50,564 bases of DNA from an uncultured Myxococcales bacterium (GCA_937902985.1 CALFNG010000031.1:1-50564), one strand, 5' to 3'; shown: positions 27,812 to 36,330, numbered from the stretch's first letter. Notes: a model not told the origin generated them from the sequence alone. Numbers and translations: made by a program.

Positions 27812-27828
27812 ACTGAACAAAGTAGCAG
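27812..27828 (-). promoter_or_regulatory. Candidate LexA operator upstream of imuA
   Basis: On the minus strand the 17 bases read CTGCTACTTTGTTCAGT. From memory, the Myxococcus LexA site is CTRHAMRYBYGTTCAGS, roughly CTGAAC-N4-GTTCAG; 14 of 17 positions fit, with a perfect right half and a weak left half. It lies 11 bases upstream of the imuA start and in the larE leader, so it could control both divergent genes. A rather similar match exists upstream of smc, so this is only a candidate. Confidence 0.4.
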
Positions 27829-27853
27829 CCATGAGGGGGGAGGCGCAAGCAAC

Positions 27854-28738
27854 ATGCTATTGAAGGACCTCTCGAGAGAACGGATGGCCACCGTCGAACG
27901 CCCGCAACGCCTTCTGCGCCTCGAATCCTGCATCCGGGAGATGGGCTCGGCGCTCATTTGCTATTCGGGCGGCGTCGATAGCGCGCTCGTTCTCGCGGTC
28001 GCGCACGAGGTCCTCGGCCCCGGCGCCATAGGAATGACCGCCGTCTCTCCGAGCCTGGCTCCATTCGAGAAGGAAGCAGCCGTCGCGATCGCCAGGCAGA
28101 TCGGCGCGCGTCACGAGCTCGTCGAGTCGCACGAGATCGAGCGACCCGGGTACGTGGCCAACGCGTCCGACCGATGCTTCCACTGCAAGAGCGAGCTTTA
28201 CGACATCGCCACTCTGAAGCAGCGCGAGTGGAACGTCGCCCACGTGGTCAACGGAACGAACCTCGACGATCTCGGCGATTACCGGCCCGGGCTCGAGGCC
28301 GCCGCGAACGCCAAGGTGCGCAGCGTGCTCGTCGAGTGCGAGTTCCACAAAGAAGACGTGCGCGAAGCGGCGCACTACCTGGGCCTCGCCATCTGGGACA
28401 AGCCCGCCAGCGCGTGCCTCTCGAGCCGCATCCCTTACGGCACGGCGGTGACCCGCGAGCGCCTCGCCCAGATCGGCGGCCTCGAGGCCGAGCTCCGGCG
28501 CTTCGGATTGCGGCAGGTTCGAGTCCGCTGGCACGCGCTCGGGGGCCTCGCGGCCGATCGCGCGCTCGCTCGCGTCGAAGTCGCGCGCGACGAACTCTCG
28601 GCGGCGTTCGACGCGCGCGACGCAATCGTCGAGGCGGCGAAGCGTTTCGGCTTCGCGTACACCACGCTCGATCTCCAAGGCTATCGCACCGGCAGCCACA
28701 ACGAAGTCATCTCGGGCAAGAGCCTTCGCGTGCTCTAG
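27854..28738 (+). CDS. larE: LarE-like ATP-dependent sacrificial sulfur transferase
   Basis: PP-loop protein of the nickel-pincer nucleotide (lactate racemase cofactor) pathway. It adenylates a pyridinium carboxylate and inserts sulfur, in the Lactobacillus enzyme from its own cysteine. Motifs: PP-loop CYSGGVDSAL at residues 36-45, DRCFHCKSELYD, GTNLDDLGDYRPG, and ACLSSRIPYG whose Cys188 aligns with the sacrificial cysteine. 294 residues is the normal length. ATG start at 27854 follows a GGGGGGAGG-type ribosome site. larB, larC and larA are not nearby, so the partner enzymes must lie elsewhere or the protein modifies another substrate. The TAG stop is part of the CTAG that opens palindromic element A. 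Confidence 0.9.
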   Translation: MLLKDLSRERMATVERPQRLLRLESCIREMGSALICYSGGVDSALVLAVAHEVLGPGAIGMTAVSPSLAPFEKEAAVAIARQIGARHELVESHEIERPGYVANASDRCFHCKSELYDIATLKQREWNVAHVVNGTNLDDLGDYRPGLEAAANAKVRSVLVECEFHKEDVREAAHYLGLAIWDKPASACLSSRIPYGTAVTRERLAQIGGLEAELRRFGLRQVRVRWHALGGLAADRALARVEVARDELSAAFDARDAIVEAAKRFGFAYTTLDLQGYRTGSHNEVISGKSLRVL

Positions 28739-28862
28739 AGCCAGCGCCGGCGTCGCGGAACGGGCCCGTCTCGACGCTCGCGGTGCTCGACGTACAGGAA
28801 GTACGTCTGCGCGCCGCGACCGCCGAGCCAGACCCGTTCCGCCTAGCCGGCGCTGGCTCTAG
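28735..28862. repeat. Palindromic element A, 128 bp, CTAG ends
   Basis: Outer arms 28735-28751 and 28846-28862 are perfect 17-base inverted repeats starting CTAGAGCC. The pairing continues with three mismatched bases and another GCGGAACGGG/CCCGTTCCGC match, and the centre is GACGTAC-AGGAA-GTACGTC. The whole element could fold as one long hairpin. It shares about 55 left and 50 right bases, with few differences, with element B at 47570-47707. It begins in the stop codon of larE. Confidence 0.85.
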
Positions 28863-29029
28863 TTCTCCATGGCTGGGGGCACCCACGCCGTATGAAACGG
28901 GGCATGACCGCCCCCCCAACGCGCCCGGAGTTTCTTCCTGGTTTTCCACGGGCGGAGCGCCCACCCACGCCGGATGAAACTCGCGATCGGCGGCCCGACG
29001 ATTTCGAGACGTTGGCCCGAGGTTTCTTG
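28863..29029. other. Non-coding stretch with an 18-bp direct repeat
   Basis: Between element A and the kinase stop codon there is no convincing gene. An 18-base sequence ACCCACGCCGKATGAAAC occurs twice in the same orientation (28881-28898 and 28963-28980) with one difference. Confidence 0.6.
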
Positions 29030-30754
29030 TTAGGGCATCGCTTTGCTGAGCTCTTCGCCCAGGCCACGGAGCGCTTGTGCGAAGGTGCGCGCGTCGGGAA
29101 ATCGATCCGAGGGCTGCGGCGCCATCGCCTTCTCGATCACGACGCGCCACGCAGGCGGCACGAGCGACGACGACTTCTGCGTCCCCGAATCCGTCCGCAG
29201 GGCCGACCCGTCGGACGTTCGAATCAGCCCGCTCGGCGTTCGGGGCGGAGGCGGCTCCCCGGCGAGGCATTCGAAGAGCATGGCGCCGAGGGCGAAGAGA
29301 TCGCTGCGGCCATCGACCTCGCCCTCACCCATCTCTTGTTCCGGAGACATGTAGCCCGGCGTTCCGAGCGGGCCGCCGGTGTTGGTGATGCGCGTCTCTT
29401 CCCACTCGACGCGCGCGATGCCGAAGTCGAGCAGCTTCACGCGCTCGGGTCCCCCCGGAGCGTCTCGATCGACCACCAGGAGGATGTTCGACGGCTTCAC
29501 GTCGCGGTGCACGACGCCCGCGGCGTGGACCGCGGCGAGCGCGTCGCACATCTGCAGAGCGATCGGCAGGAGCTCCGCCGGCGTGATGCGCACGCGATTG
29601 CGGAGGCGCGTCGCCAGCGACTCGCCCGGCAGCAGCTCCATGACCAGGTACGCCGTGCCGTCCGGGAGATACCCGTGGTCGATGACCTCGACCACGTTCG
29701 GATGCCACGACAGGCCGAGCGCTTCGGCTTCGCGCCGCAGCCGGTCGCTCGCCACCGCGTCGTGCGCCGCCGCCACGCGTAGGAGCTTCATCGCGACGGG
29801 AAGACCGTCGGAGATGCGCACGGCCTCGTAGATGACGCCCGTGGAGCCAGCGCCCATGCGCTGCAGGATCCGGTACTGACCCGCGGCCACGGTCCCTTCG
29901 AGGTTCGCCCCGGCGCCGCTCCCGCTCGACTCCTTCAGCGACAGGCTCCGCTCGAGGGCGTGCACACGCGTCTGCTGGGCGTGGTTCTCGGCGCGGCGAA
30001 GCTGATCGCGCGCGCGAACGACCCCCGCCAGCGCGCCCGTGGCGCCGGCCACACCCGCGATCAGCGCGCAGAGACTGAAGGTCCCCAGATGCGTGTCCAT
30101 TCCGACGCGCGCCATCATCGGGATGACGCCGAGGGCGAGGCCCAACGCGCCGCCGAGCGTGCCGCTGGCGGCCGCGTCCGCCACGGACCACGTGACCTCG
30201 TACTCCTGCATCAACCCGGTCGCTTCGTCGGCGCGGAGCGAGCGCGCTGTGGCCCCGGGGTAGCCGAAGAGCGCCGGCACCGCGGCGAGCTCGGCGAGCC
30301 TGGCCAGACGGAGCAGCCCGTCGGCCTCGAGCGCGGGATCGTGCGCGATGCTCACCCGCCCTTGCCACCCACCCCGACGCGTCGACGTGGTCTCCCAACG
30401 CGTCGTGCCCCCGTACTGGCTGTCGACCGCGTCGAGGCGCGCGAACGCCTCCGCGGGCTCGGTCGTTCCCCGGAGAACGCGCACCCAGACGCCCAGGCTG
30501 TCCGGAGCGATCAGGTACTTCCACGCGCCCGGAATGGCCTCCCGGCCCGCGACCTCGGCAAACGCCGCGAGCGCTCGGTGCAGCGCCGACAGCGGCAGCG
30601 TGCGTGTCTCATCGGAGAAATCGGCCCCGACCATGCGAATCGCTCGCAGCCAGGCCTCGGCCGCCGCGGCGCCTTTCTCGGCTGACAGCGAACGATGAAG
30701 CGCCTTGAGCAGCCCCATGTTGGCCTGGCCCGTCGGGAAGTTACGGCGATTCAT
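29030..30754 (-). CDS. Membrane-anchored serine/threonine protein kinase with C-terminal kinase domain
   Basis: 574 residues with an unusual order. Residues 15-190 are a soluble alpha/beta domain of unrecognised family. Residues 197-247 are two membrane segments (GTLGGALGLALGVIPMMA and LGTFSLCALIAGVAGATGALAG). A short coiled coil follows (250-275), then a Hanks-type kinase at 294-570. Kinase motifs are complete: glycine loop GAGSTGVIYEA, Lys323 in VAMKLL, HRDVKPSNILL (416-426), DFG (443-445) and GTPGYMSPEQ. Both halves should face the cytoplasm. The start is uncertain between ATG 30754 and 30769. It is divergent from the RqcH-like gene with only about 35 bases between. Confidence 0.92.
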   Translation of the reverse strand: MNRRNFPTGQANMGLLKALHRSLSAEKGAAAAEAWLRAIRMVGADFSDETRTLPLSALHRALAAFAEVAGREAIPGAWKYLIAPDSLGVWVRVLRGTTEPAEAFARLDAVDSQYGGTTRWETTSTRRGGWQGRVSIAHDPALEADGLLRLARLAELAAVPALFGYPGATARSLRADEATGLMQEYEVTWSVADAAASGTLGGALGLALGVIPMMARVGMDTHLGTFSLCALIAGVAGATGALAGVVRARDQLRRAENHAQQTRVHALERSLSLKESSGSGAGANLEGTVAAGQYRILQRMGAGSTGVIYEAVRISDGLPVAMKLLRVAAAHDAVASDRLRREAEALGLSWHPNVVEVIDHGYLPDGTAYLVMELLPGESLATRLRNRVRITPAELLPIALQMCDALAAVHAAGVVHRDVKPSNILLVVDRDAPGGPERVKLLDFGIARVEWEETRITNTGGPLGTPGYMSPEQEMGEGEVDGRSDLFALGAMLFECLAGEPPPPRTPSGLIRTSDGSALRTDSGTQKSSSLVPPAWRVVIEKAMAPQPSDRFPDARTFAQALRGLGEELSKAMP

Positions 30755-30789
30755 ACCCTCGCTTGTCATGCTATCGCACCTCGAGAAAG

Positions 30790-32193
30790 ATGCAGCCCGA
30801 GCTCGATCGGGGGTATTTGCAGCGCGTCCGGGTCGCGCAGGTCTCCGGCGAGGGCGGCCGCAAGGTCGCCCTCTTCGAGGTTCGCATGCCAGGCGAGACC
30901 GTGCACCTCGTTTGCGCTGCGGGACTGGGCGTCGGGGTGCTCGACGCCGCACGGCGCGCGCGCGTCAGGGACGCGATGCGTGCGACGCAAGCCTCGCGCG
31001 CGCCGCACGGCGAAGCGATACCGCCGCCGCCCTCGACGCGCGGCGGCGAGCCGATGAACGCGCTCTGGCGCGCGCGTCTCGAAGGCGCCTCGGTAGTGCG
31101 GGTGGGGCTCCAGGCCATCGAGCTCGCGCGGGAAGGGCGCAGCGTAGTGGCCGGGTCGATCGGGGCCGGCAAGGGCGCCGCGCTGCGCATCGCTGAAGGC
31201 GCGCTGACGGACGCCGACGCGGCGCCCCGCAGTGAGCTCGAACGACGGGGCGCACTGATTGCCGACGAGCTGGCCAACCTCGCGACCGGAGGCCGCCGCG
31301 AAGCGCTTCGGCGCGCGCTCCGCAGGGCGATCGCGAAGCTCGAACGGAGGGTCGCCGCGGTCGAGGCGGACCTCGCTCGGATCGAGGGAGCTGACGCGCT
31401 CGCCGAACGCGCGCAGCTCTTCGTGCCGGCGGCCGCGACGGCCTCGCGCGGCGCCGACAGGCTGCACGCCGTCGACTGGACCACCGGCGAGGCCCGGGCC
31501 ATCGAGCTGCCGATCGATCCCGCCCGGAGCGCACGGGAGCAGATCGACGCGCTGTTCAAGCGCGCTCGTCGCCTCAAGGAAGGCGGCCGGATCGCCCGTG
31601 CACGCCTCGCCGAAGCCGGGGCTTCGCTGGCGAGCCTGGAGCGCACCCTCTCGGACCTCACCGCACCGGACGCGGAGCTCGCGGACCTCGAGGGGCGAGG
31701 GCGCGCGGCGGCCCCCCGCGACTTTCGATTGTCCCACGATGCCGCCGCAGGTCCCGGGGGGCCCGTTCGCGTGCGCTCGCGTTCGACCGAGCAGGTGCGC
31801 AAGCCGGTGTACCGGACGTTCGTCGGCGCGTCGGGCGCGCGGATCCTCGTGGGTCGTGGCGCCGCGCAGAACGACGCGCTCACCTTCCGGGTCGCGCGTC
31901 CGCACGACCTCTGGTTGCACGCCCGCGACACGACCGGCGCCCACGTGGTCGTTGCCCTCGCCAAGGGCAAGTCGTGCCCGCCAGACTGGCTCGTCGAGGC
32001 CGCGCACCTGGCGGCCCACTTCTCGGACGCGCGAGACGAGCGGCTGGTCGACGTCGTCTACACGCCCCGGCGCTACCTTCGGAAGCCCCGGGGGAGCCCG
32101 CCCGGGCTCGTGGTCATCGACCGCGAGAAGGTGTTCGTGCTTCGCAAGGACGATGGGGCCCTCCAGAAGCTCCTCGATGCCGAGATCGTCTGA
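30790..32193 (+). CDS. rqcH: NFACT family ribosome quality control protein (RqcH/Rqc2-like)
   Basis: Homologue of bacterial RqcH, which binds stalled 50S subunits with peptidyl-tRNA and directs C-terminal alanine tailing. The C-terminal NFACT-R domain is clear: YRTFVGASGARILVGRGAAQND, then FRVARPHDLWLHARDTTGAHVVV and VYTPRRYLRKPRGSPPGLV. A long Arg/Glu/Ala coiled coil (residues 150-300) precedes it. The N-terminal domain (1-120) is shorter and more diverged than in Firmicutes, and at 467 residues the protein is roughly 100 short of typical members. ATG at 30790 is chosen; an upstream start would run into the divergent kinase gene. Family firm, activity inferred. Confidence 0.87.
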   Translation: MQPELDRGYLQRVRVAQVSGEGGRKVALFEVRMPGETVHLVCAAGLGVGVLDAARRARVRDAMRATQASRAPHGEAIPPPPSTRGGEPMNALWRARLEGASVVRVGLQAIELAREGRSVVAGSIGAGKGAALRIAEGALTDADAAPRSELERRGALIADELANLATGGRREALRRALRRAIAKLERRVAAVEADLARIEGADALAERAQLFVPAAATASRGADRLHAVDWTTGEARAIELPIDPARSAREQIDALFKRARRLKEGGRIARARLAEAGASLASLERTLSDLTAPDAELADLEGRGRAAAPRDFRLSHDAAAGPGGPVRVRSRSTEQVRKPVYRTFVGASGARILVGRGAAQNDALTFRVARPHDLWLHARDTTGAHVVVALAKGKSCPPDWLVEAAHLAAHFSDARDERLVDVVYTPRRYLRKPRGSPPGLVVIDREKVFVLRKDDGALQKLLDAEIV

Positions 32194-32242
32194 AGCCCGG
32201 CGAAAGCGCGCGGGCGGGTGAGCCGTGGCCCGGAAACCGAAC

Positions 32243-33142
32243 TTATGCCGAGTGCTCTCGAAGGTACCCGCCCAGGCTCGCTATGGCTTCTTGTCCTTCG
32301 GGAAGAATGGCCGAAAACGCCTGGAATACATGAAACATTTCCGGCCACACTTCGCATCGCACGTCGACGCCCGCCGCGCTCGCCTTGGCCGCGAAGCGGC
32401 GAGTATCGTCGAGCAACACCTCGGCGTCGCCGACCTGCATGAGGAGGGGCGGGAGGCCGGCCAGGTCCCCGTAGAGAGGCGAGACCCGGGGGTCCAGCGG
32501 GTCGTGGCCCGCGAGGTACGCGCTCGCCGTGGGCTGCATCAGGTGCGCCGCGAGAACCGGCTCGGCCGCCGCACGCGTGACGAGGGACTCGCCGCTGCAG
32601 GTGAGATCGGTCCAGGCCGACAGGGTGACCGCGGCCGTGACGGGAACGCGTCCACGGGTCGCAAGCAGCGTCGAGAGGGTCAGCCCGCCGCCCGCCGAGT
32701 CGCCCCCGACAAAGAGGCTCCGCGGGGCGGCGAGCGCCCCGTTGGGGCCGTAGTGCGCCGTGTACTCGAGCGCGGCGATGCTGTCTTCGAGCGCCGCAGG
32801 GAACGGGTCTTCTGGCGCGATGCGGTAATCGACGACGAGTCCGACGCACCCGGCTGCCTCGGCGATTCGCGCCGCCAGCGCCCGGTGCGTGTGCACCGAC
32901 CCGGCGATGTACGCGCCGCCGTGGAGGTAGAGGAGCCGAACGTTCGGGTCGGCACCTTCCGGCACGACCCAGTCGACCGTGCGGCCGGCGACCTCGGTGC
33001 GGAAGACGCGAACCCCGTTCGGGGGTCGCGGCGCCATCGCGGTCAGGAAGCGGCGGTAGCGCTGGTAGTCGAGCGGGTCCCCCTCCCGCGGTTGAGTCGA
33101 GCGCAACATCGAAACGACGCGGGCGAACCCGGGCGAGGCCAT
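32243..33142 (-). CDS. Alpha/beta hydrolase, GDXG (hormone-sensitive lipase) family
   Basis: Carboxylesterase-type serine hydrolase of 299 residues. The oxyanion-hole motif LYLHGGAYIAGS and the nucleophile motif VGGDSAGGGL mark the HSL group. The catalytic Asp is in VGDAEVLLDD and the His in EMFHVFQAF. VVDYRIAPEDPFPAALEDSI is also typical. Substrates of this group are short acyl esters; the natural one is unknown. No signal peptide, so cytoplasmic. Start at ATG 33142 is preferred to an ATG about 33 bases upstream because the added residues are not family-like. It converges on the RqcH-like gene and diverges from the dynamin-like gene; no operon partner. Confidence 0.9.
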   Translation of the reverse strand: MASPGFARVVSMLRSTQPREGDPLDYQRYRRFLTAMAPRPPNGVRVFRTEVAGRTVDWVVPEGADPNVRLLYLHGGAYIAGSVHTHRALAARIAEAAGCVGLVVDYRIAPEDPFPAALEDSIAALEYTAHYGPNGALAAPRSLFVGGDSAGGGLTLSTLLATRGRVPVTAAVTLSAWTDLTCSGESLVTRAAAEPVLAAHLMQPTASAYLAGHDPLDPRVSPLYGDLAGLPPLLMQVGDAEVLLDDTRRFAAKASAAGVDVRCEVWPEMFHVFQAFSAILPEGQEAIASLGGYLREHSA

Positions 33143-33205
33143 CACCCTGTCGTTTACACCATTTCCGCCGCACATCGCGCCGCCGGCCTCGGCTAGGCTC
33201 CGGCC

Positions 33206-35818
33206 GTGCGCCTCGCGGAGGTCATCGGGCGGTTCCTCGGCAAAGTCGAGATCGTCCTCGCCGGCGCCGACGACGACCTGCGTCAGGGCGAAGAGAGCCT
33301 GGCGGCCGGGGACCCCATGAGCGCCCGCGCCGCGGCCCACCGCGTGCTGGCGCAGGCGCCGGACTCTCCGCTCGGTCTCGCGCTGCTGGCGGACGCCTGC
33401 GAGGCGGCGCGCCTCGATGCCGAGCTGGCGCTGATCCTCGAAGAGCTCGCCCTCCGCGCGCCCTCGCGTGCGGAGGTGTGGGTGCGCCTCGCACGGGCGC
33501 GTCGGGCGACCGGCGTCCCCACCGAGGAGGTGCGCGACGCGCTCGGTCGGGCCCTGGCGGTCGCCGAGTCGGGAAGCGAGGCCCGGGTCGATGCGCTGAT
33601 CGGGTTGGCGGACCTCGATCTCGCGGCCGGCGATGGCGCGCGTGCCGAGCTCTGGCTCGAACGCGCGGCTCCCGTCGCGTCGAGCGCAAGGGCTGGAGCG
33701 GCGCCCGGGTCGACGGCGACGCTGGCCCCCCAGACCGCCTCGGACATCGCGGTTCGCAGCGCCGAAGCGCGGCTCCTGCGGGGCGACCCCGCCGGCGCCC
33801 GGGCCAGGCTCGACGGAATTCACGCCCCCGCGACCGACGAGCGGGCGGCCCTCGTCCGCGGGCGCACCCTGGCCGCGCTCGGCGAGCCCGAGGCGTTCGT
33901 GCCGCTGATCCGCGCGATGGTCCTCGACGCCCCGGGCGCAAGCGAGGCCCTCTCGTCCGCGCTCGCGTACGTCCCGAGCGACGCGCAAACGCGAACGCGC
34001 ATCCGGTCGGTCGTCGACGCCAAGGGTGAGCAGGCCCTGGCGCGCTGGCGGGCGGCGTTCGCGAGGGCCGAGGGGGAACGCGACGCGGCGCGCCTGGCGC
34101 TTCGCGAGGCGCTCGCGTCGGGCGATCGGGCCGCGGCGGCCCCTCTGCTCGATGCCTCGATCGAGGATCGCGACGCCGGCGCGCTCCACGACGCCCTCGC
34201 CGCCTTGCCGGCCGACCCGGCCGACGCGGTGCTCGCCGACGCGCGCAGGCTCGCGGCCGCGTTTCCCATCGACGCCGCGCGCGGCGCGACGCCCCTCGAT
34301 GCGATCGCCGAAGTGACCCACCCGCGCCTGGCTCCGTGGGCGGACGCCCTCGCCGCGCAGGTGGCGACCGCCTGGATCCCGCCGGGGGACCCGCCCGCGG
34401 CGTGGGGTCCGCTCCTCGCCCGGCTCGACGCGCGGGCACACGCCATCGGCGACCTCCAGGCGGCTGCCCCGGCGGGCGACCTCGCGGCCGACCGCGCGCG
34501 CCCCGTCCGCCTGGCGATCGTCGGCGAGTTCAACGCCGGCAAGAGTACGTTCATCAACGCCCTCATCGGGGCCGACGTGGCTCCGACCGGCGTCCTCCCG
34601 ACCACCGCCACGCTCCATCACCTGCGGTGGGCTCCCGACCCCTTCGCGAAGATCCTCTTCGCCCCGGGCCACGAGCCGCGCGAGCGGATCGTCGCCCTCG
34701 CCGACCTGCGCTCGACGTTGACCTCGCTGGCGGGTCTCGAAGCGAACACCATCGAGCGCGTCGAGCTGCGCCTGCCCCTGGCCACCCTCGTCAGCGTCGA
34801 GATCCTCGACACGCCCGGCTTCAATGCTCCCGACTCCCAGCACGCCCGGGTCGCCCGGTCGGCGTTCGAAGAGGCCGACGTCGCCGTGTGGCTCCTCGAC
34901 GCGACCCAGGCCATGAAACAGAGCGAGCGCGTCGTTCTCGACGAGGCGCGCCGCATCCGCCTGCCCGTGCAGATGCTCGTCAACAAGGCCGACCGCCTCT
35001 CGGCGCCCGATCTCGCCCGCGTGATGGAGAGCGTGATCGAGGCGCTGGCCGAGACCCGGATCGGGACCTGGGGGCCTCCGATCGCGTTCTCGGCGAAGCG
35101 CGCCCTCGCCAGCCGGCTCGGAACCGCCGGAGCCGACACGGCCTCGCTCGAGGCGTCGGGGTGGCCGGCCGTGCAAGCGCTGCTGGACCAGCAGATCGTC
35201 GGTCGCAGCGCGGAGCTCAAGGAGCGCGCGCTCCGCCGGCGCTCGGCCGCGCTCGTCGCCAGGCTGCTCGAGGCGTGGACGACCCGCGACGCGTCCGATC
35301 GCGACGCCGCGGCCCGCGGCGACGAGCGAACGCGAGCCGCATCGCGCGCCGCGACTCGGATTGAGCGGGACGCCGACGCCCTCGCCGTGCGACTCGCCGA
35401 GTCGCTCGAGCCCCACGTCGCCGACTGGAAGCGCGACCTCGACCTCGTGTTCATCGGCCGCGACCGCGACGCCGCCGAGCGCGATCCGGTGCTCGGGCGC
35501 TACCGGGTCGATCGCGCGGTCGACGCGATCGCCCCCGCCCTCTCGCGCGGGCTCTCGGCCCTGGCGGCCGAGGTCGAGGTCCCGCCGGGCCGCCTGGCCG
35601 CCCAGGCGCGGGCCATCGTGCGCACCGCGGCATGGGGACCCCAGTCCGACCCCGCCGAACGGCTCGAAGCGATCGCGCGCTCGGCGGTCGCCACGCTGGT
35701 CGAAGAGCTCCTCGCGCTCTCGGTCGCCCCGCCCCCCGTCGAGAGCCGGGCCCGGGCGGCGCCTGCAGCCGGCGTCTTGCGCGAGCTGCGGGCCTTTCGC
35801 GTGGCCCTCGAGACCTGA
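33206..35818 (+). CDS. Dynamin-like GTPase with N-terminal TPR-like region
   Basis: 870 residues. The first 390 are Ala/Arg-rich helical repeats with TPR-like spacing (SARAAAHRVLAQAPDSPLGLALLADA and following). A GTPase domain starts near residue 435: P-loop VGEFNAGKSTFINALIG, a G2 threonine in GVLPTTATLH, DTPGF (G3), and NKAD (G4). The C-terminal 280 residues are long amphipathic helices, as in bacterial dynamin-like proteins that remodel membranes. The TPR part suggests a partner-binding arm. GTG start at 33206. It lies immediately before lptA, where lptC is often found, with a 38-base gap. Membrane remodelling is inferred from the family, not shown. Confidence 0.85.
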   Translation: MRLAEVIGRFLGKVEIVLAGADDDLRQGEESLAAGDPMSARAAAHRVLAQAPDSPLGLALLADACEAARLDAELALILEELALRAPSRAEVWVRLARARRATGVPTEEVRDALGRALAVAESGSEARVDALIGLADLDLAAGDGARAELWLERAAPVASSARAGAAPGSTATLAPQTASDIAVRSAEARLLRGDPAGARARLDGIHAPATDERAALVRGRTLAALGEPEAFVPLIRAMVLDAPGASEALSSALAYVPSDAQTRTRIRSVVDAKGEQALARWRAAFARAEGERDAARLALREALASGDRAAAAPLLDASIEDRDAGALHDALAALPADPADAVLADARRLAAAFPIDAARGATPLDAIAEVTHPRLAPWADALAAQVATAWIPPGDPPAAWGPLLARLDARAHAIGDLQAAAPAGDLAADRARPVRLAIVGEFNAGKSTFINALIGADVAPTGVLPTTATLHHLRWAPDPFAKILFAPGHEPRERIVALADLRSTLTSLAGLEANTIERVELRLPLATLVSVEILDTPGFNAPDSQHARVARSAFEEADVAVWLLDATQAMKQSERVVLDEARRIRLPVQMLVNKADRLSAPDLARVMESVIEALAETRIGTWGPPIAFSAKRALASRLGTAGADTASLEASGWPAVQALLDQQIVGRSAELKERALRRRSAALVARLLEAWTTRDASDRDAAARGDERTRAASRAATRIERDADALAVRLAESLEPHVADWKRDLDLVFIGRDRDAAERDPVLGRYRVDRAVDAIAPALSRGLSALAAEVEVPPGRLAAQARAIVRTAAWGPQSDPAERLEAIARSAVATLVEELLALSVAPPPVESRARAAPAAGVLRELRAFRVALET

Positions 35819-35856
35819 CGCGTGCCGGGCAGGGTGCGCTACACTCCACCCACCCG

Positions 35857-36327
35857 ATGTCCCGGCTCCATCTCCTGCCCCTCGCGCTGGCCGCGCTGCT
35901 CACGCCGGTCACGCTCGCGCGGGCAGAGATCCTGGGGGGCGTGGGGCCCGAGCCGGTGAAGCTCCAGGCCGACCAACTCGACATCGACATTCTCGCCGGC
36001 GAGGCGACGCTAACGGGCAAGGTGACGCTCACGAAGGGCGATCTCGTGGTCAATTGCCCGCGGATCGATCTCCGGTTCGAGCACGCGCCGCACCTCACGT
36101 GGGCGCGCGGCTCCGGGGGCGTCACCGCCGACGTTCGCGGCGTCCACGCCGAGGCGCCGTCCGTGGAGCTCGATCTGACCAAGCAGGTCCTCGATCTCCG
36201 CGGGGGCGTGAAGCTCACGCGCGGTCAGGGCTGGCTCACGGCCGACAGCGCCCGCATCGAAATCGGGACCGCCAAGGTCTCGTTGACGCAGGTGAAAGGG
36301 GCCATTCCGGTCGCGAAAGGGCCGTAG
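35857..36327 (+). CDS. lptA: LptA-like periplasmic lipopolysaccharide transport protein
   Basis: Periplasmic OstA-fold protein that bridges inner- and outer-membrane parts of the lipopolysaccharide export machine. 156 residues with a signal peptide (MSRLHLLPLALAALLTPVTL) cleaved near ARAE. The mature part is a short beta-jellyroll pattern: VKLQADQLDIDILAGEATLTG, KVTLTKGDLVVNCPRIDLRF, and KQVLDLRGGVKLTRGQGWLTADSARIEI. It is followed four bases later by an LptB-like ATPase, the usual order. No lptC is seen immediately upstream. Confident by fold pattern and neighbour. Confidence 0.85.
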   Translation: MSRLHLLPLALAALLTPVTLARAEILGGVGPEPVKLQADQLDIDILAGEATLTGKVTLTKGDLVVNCPRIDLRFEHAPHLTWARGSGGVTADVRGVHAEAPSVELDLTKQVLDLRGGVKLTRGQGWLTADSARIEIGTAKVSLTQVKGAIPVAKGP

Positions 36328-36330
36328 CGC

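Noticed and set aside
26004-27863. Plus-strand frame opposite imuA and imuB
   Set aside because: Arg/His/Glu-rich shadow with no recognisable domain.
28510-28530. tRNA T-loop-like GGTTCGAGTCC
   Set aside because: It lies inside the larE coding sequence and no acceptor or anticodon arms are found.
32243-35416. Very long minus-strand frame continuing upstream of the esterase
   Set aside because: Only the last 299 codons show family motifs; the rest is antisense to the dynamin-like GTPase.
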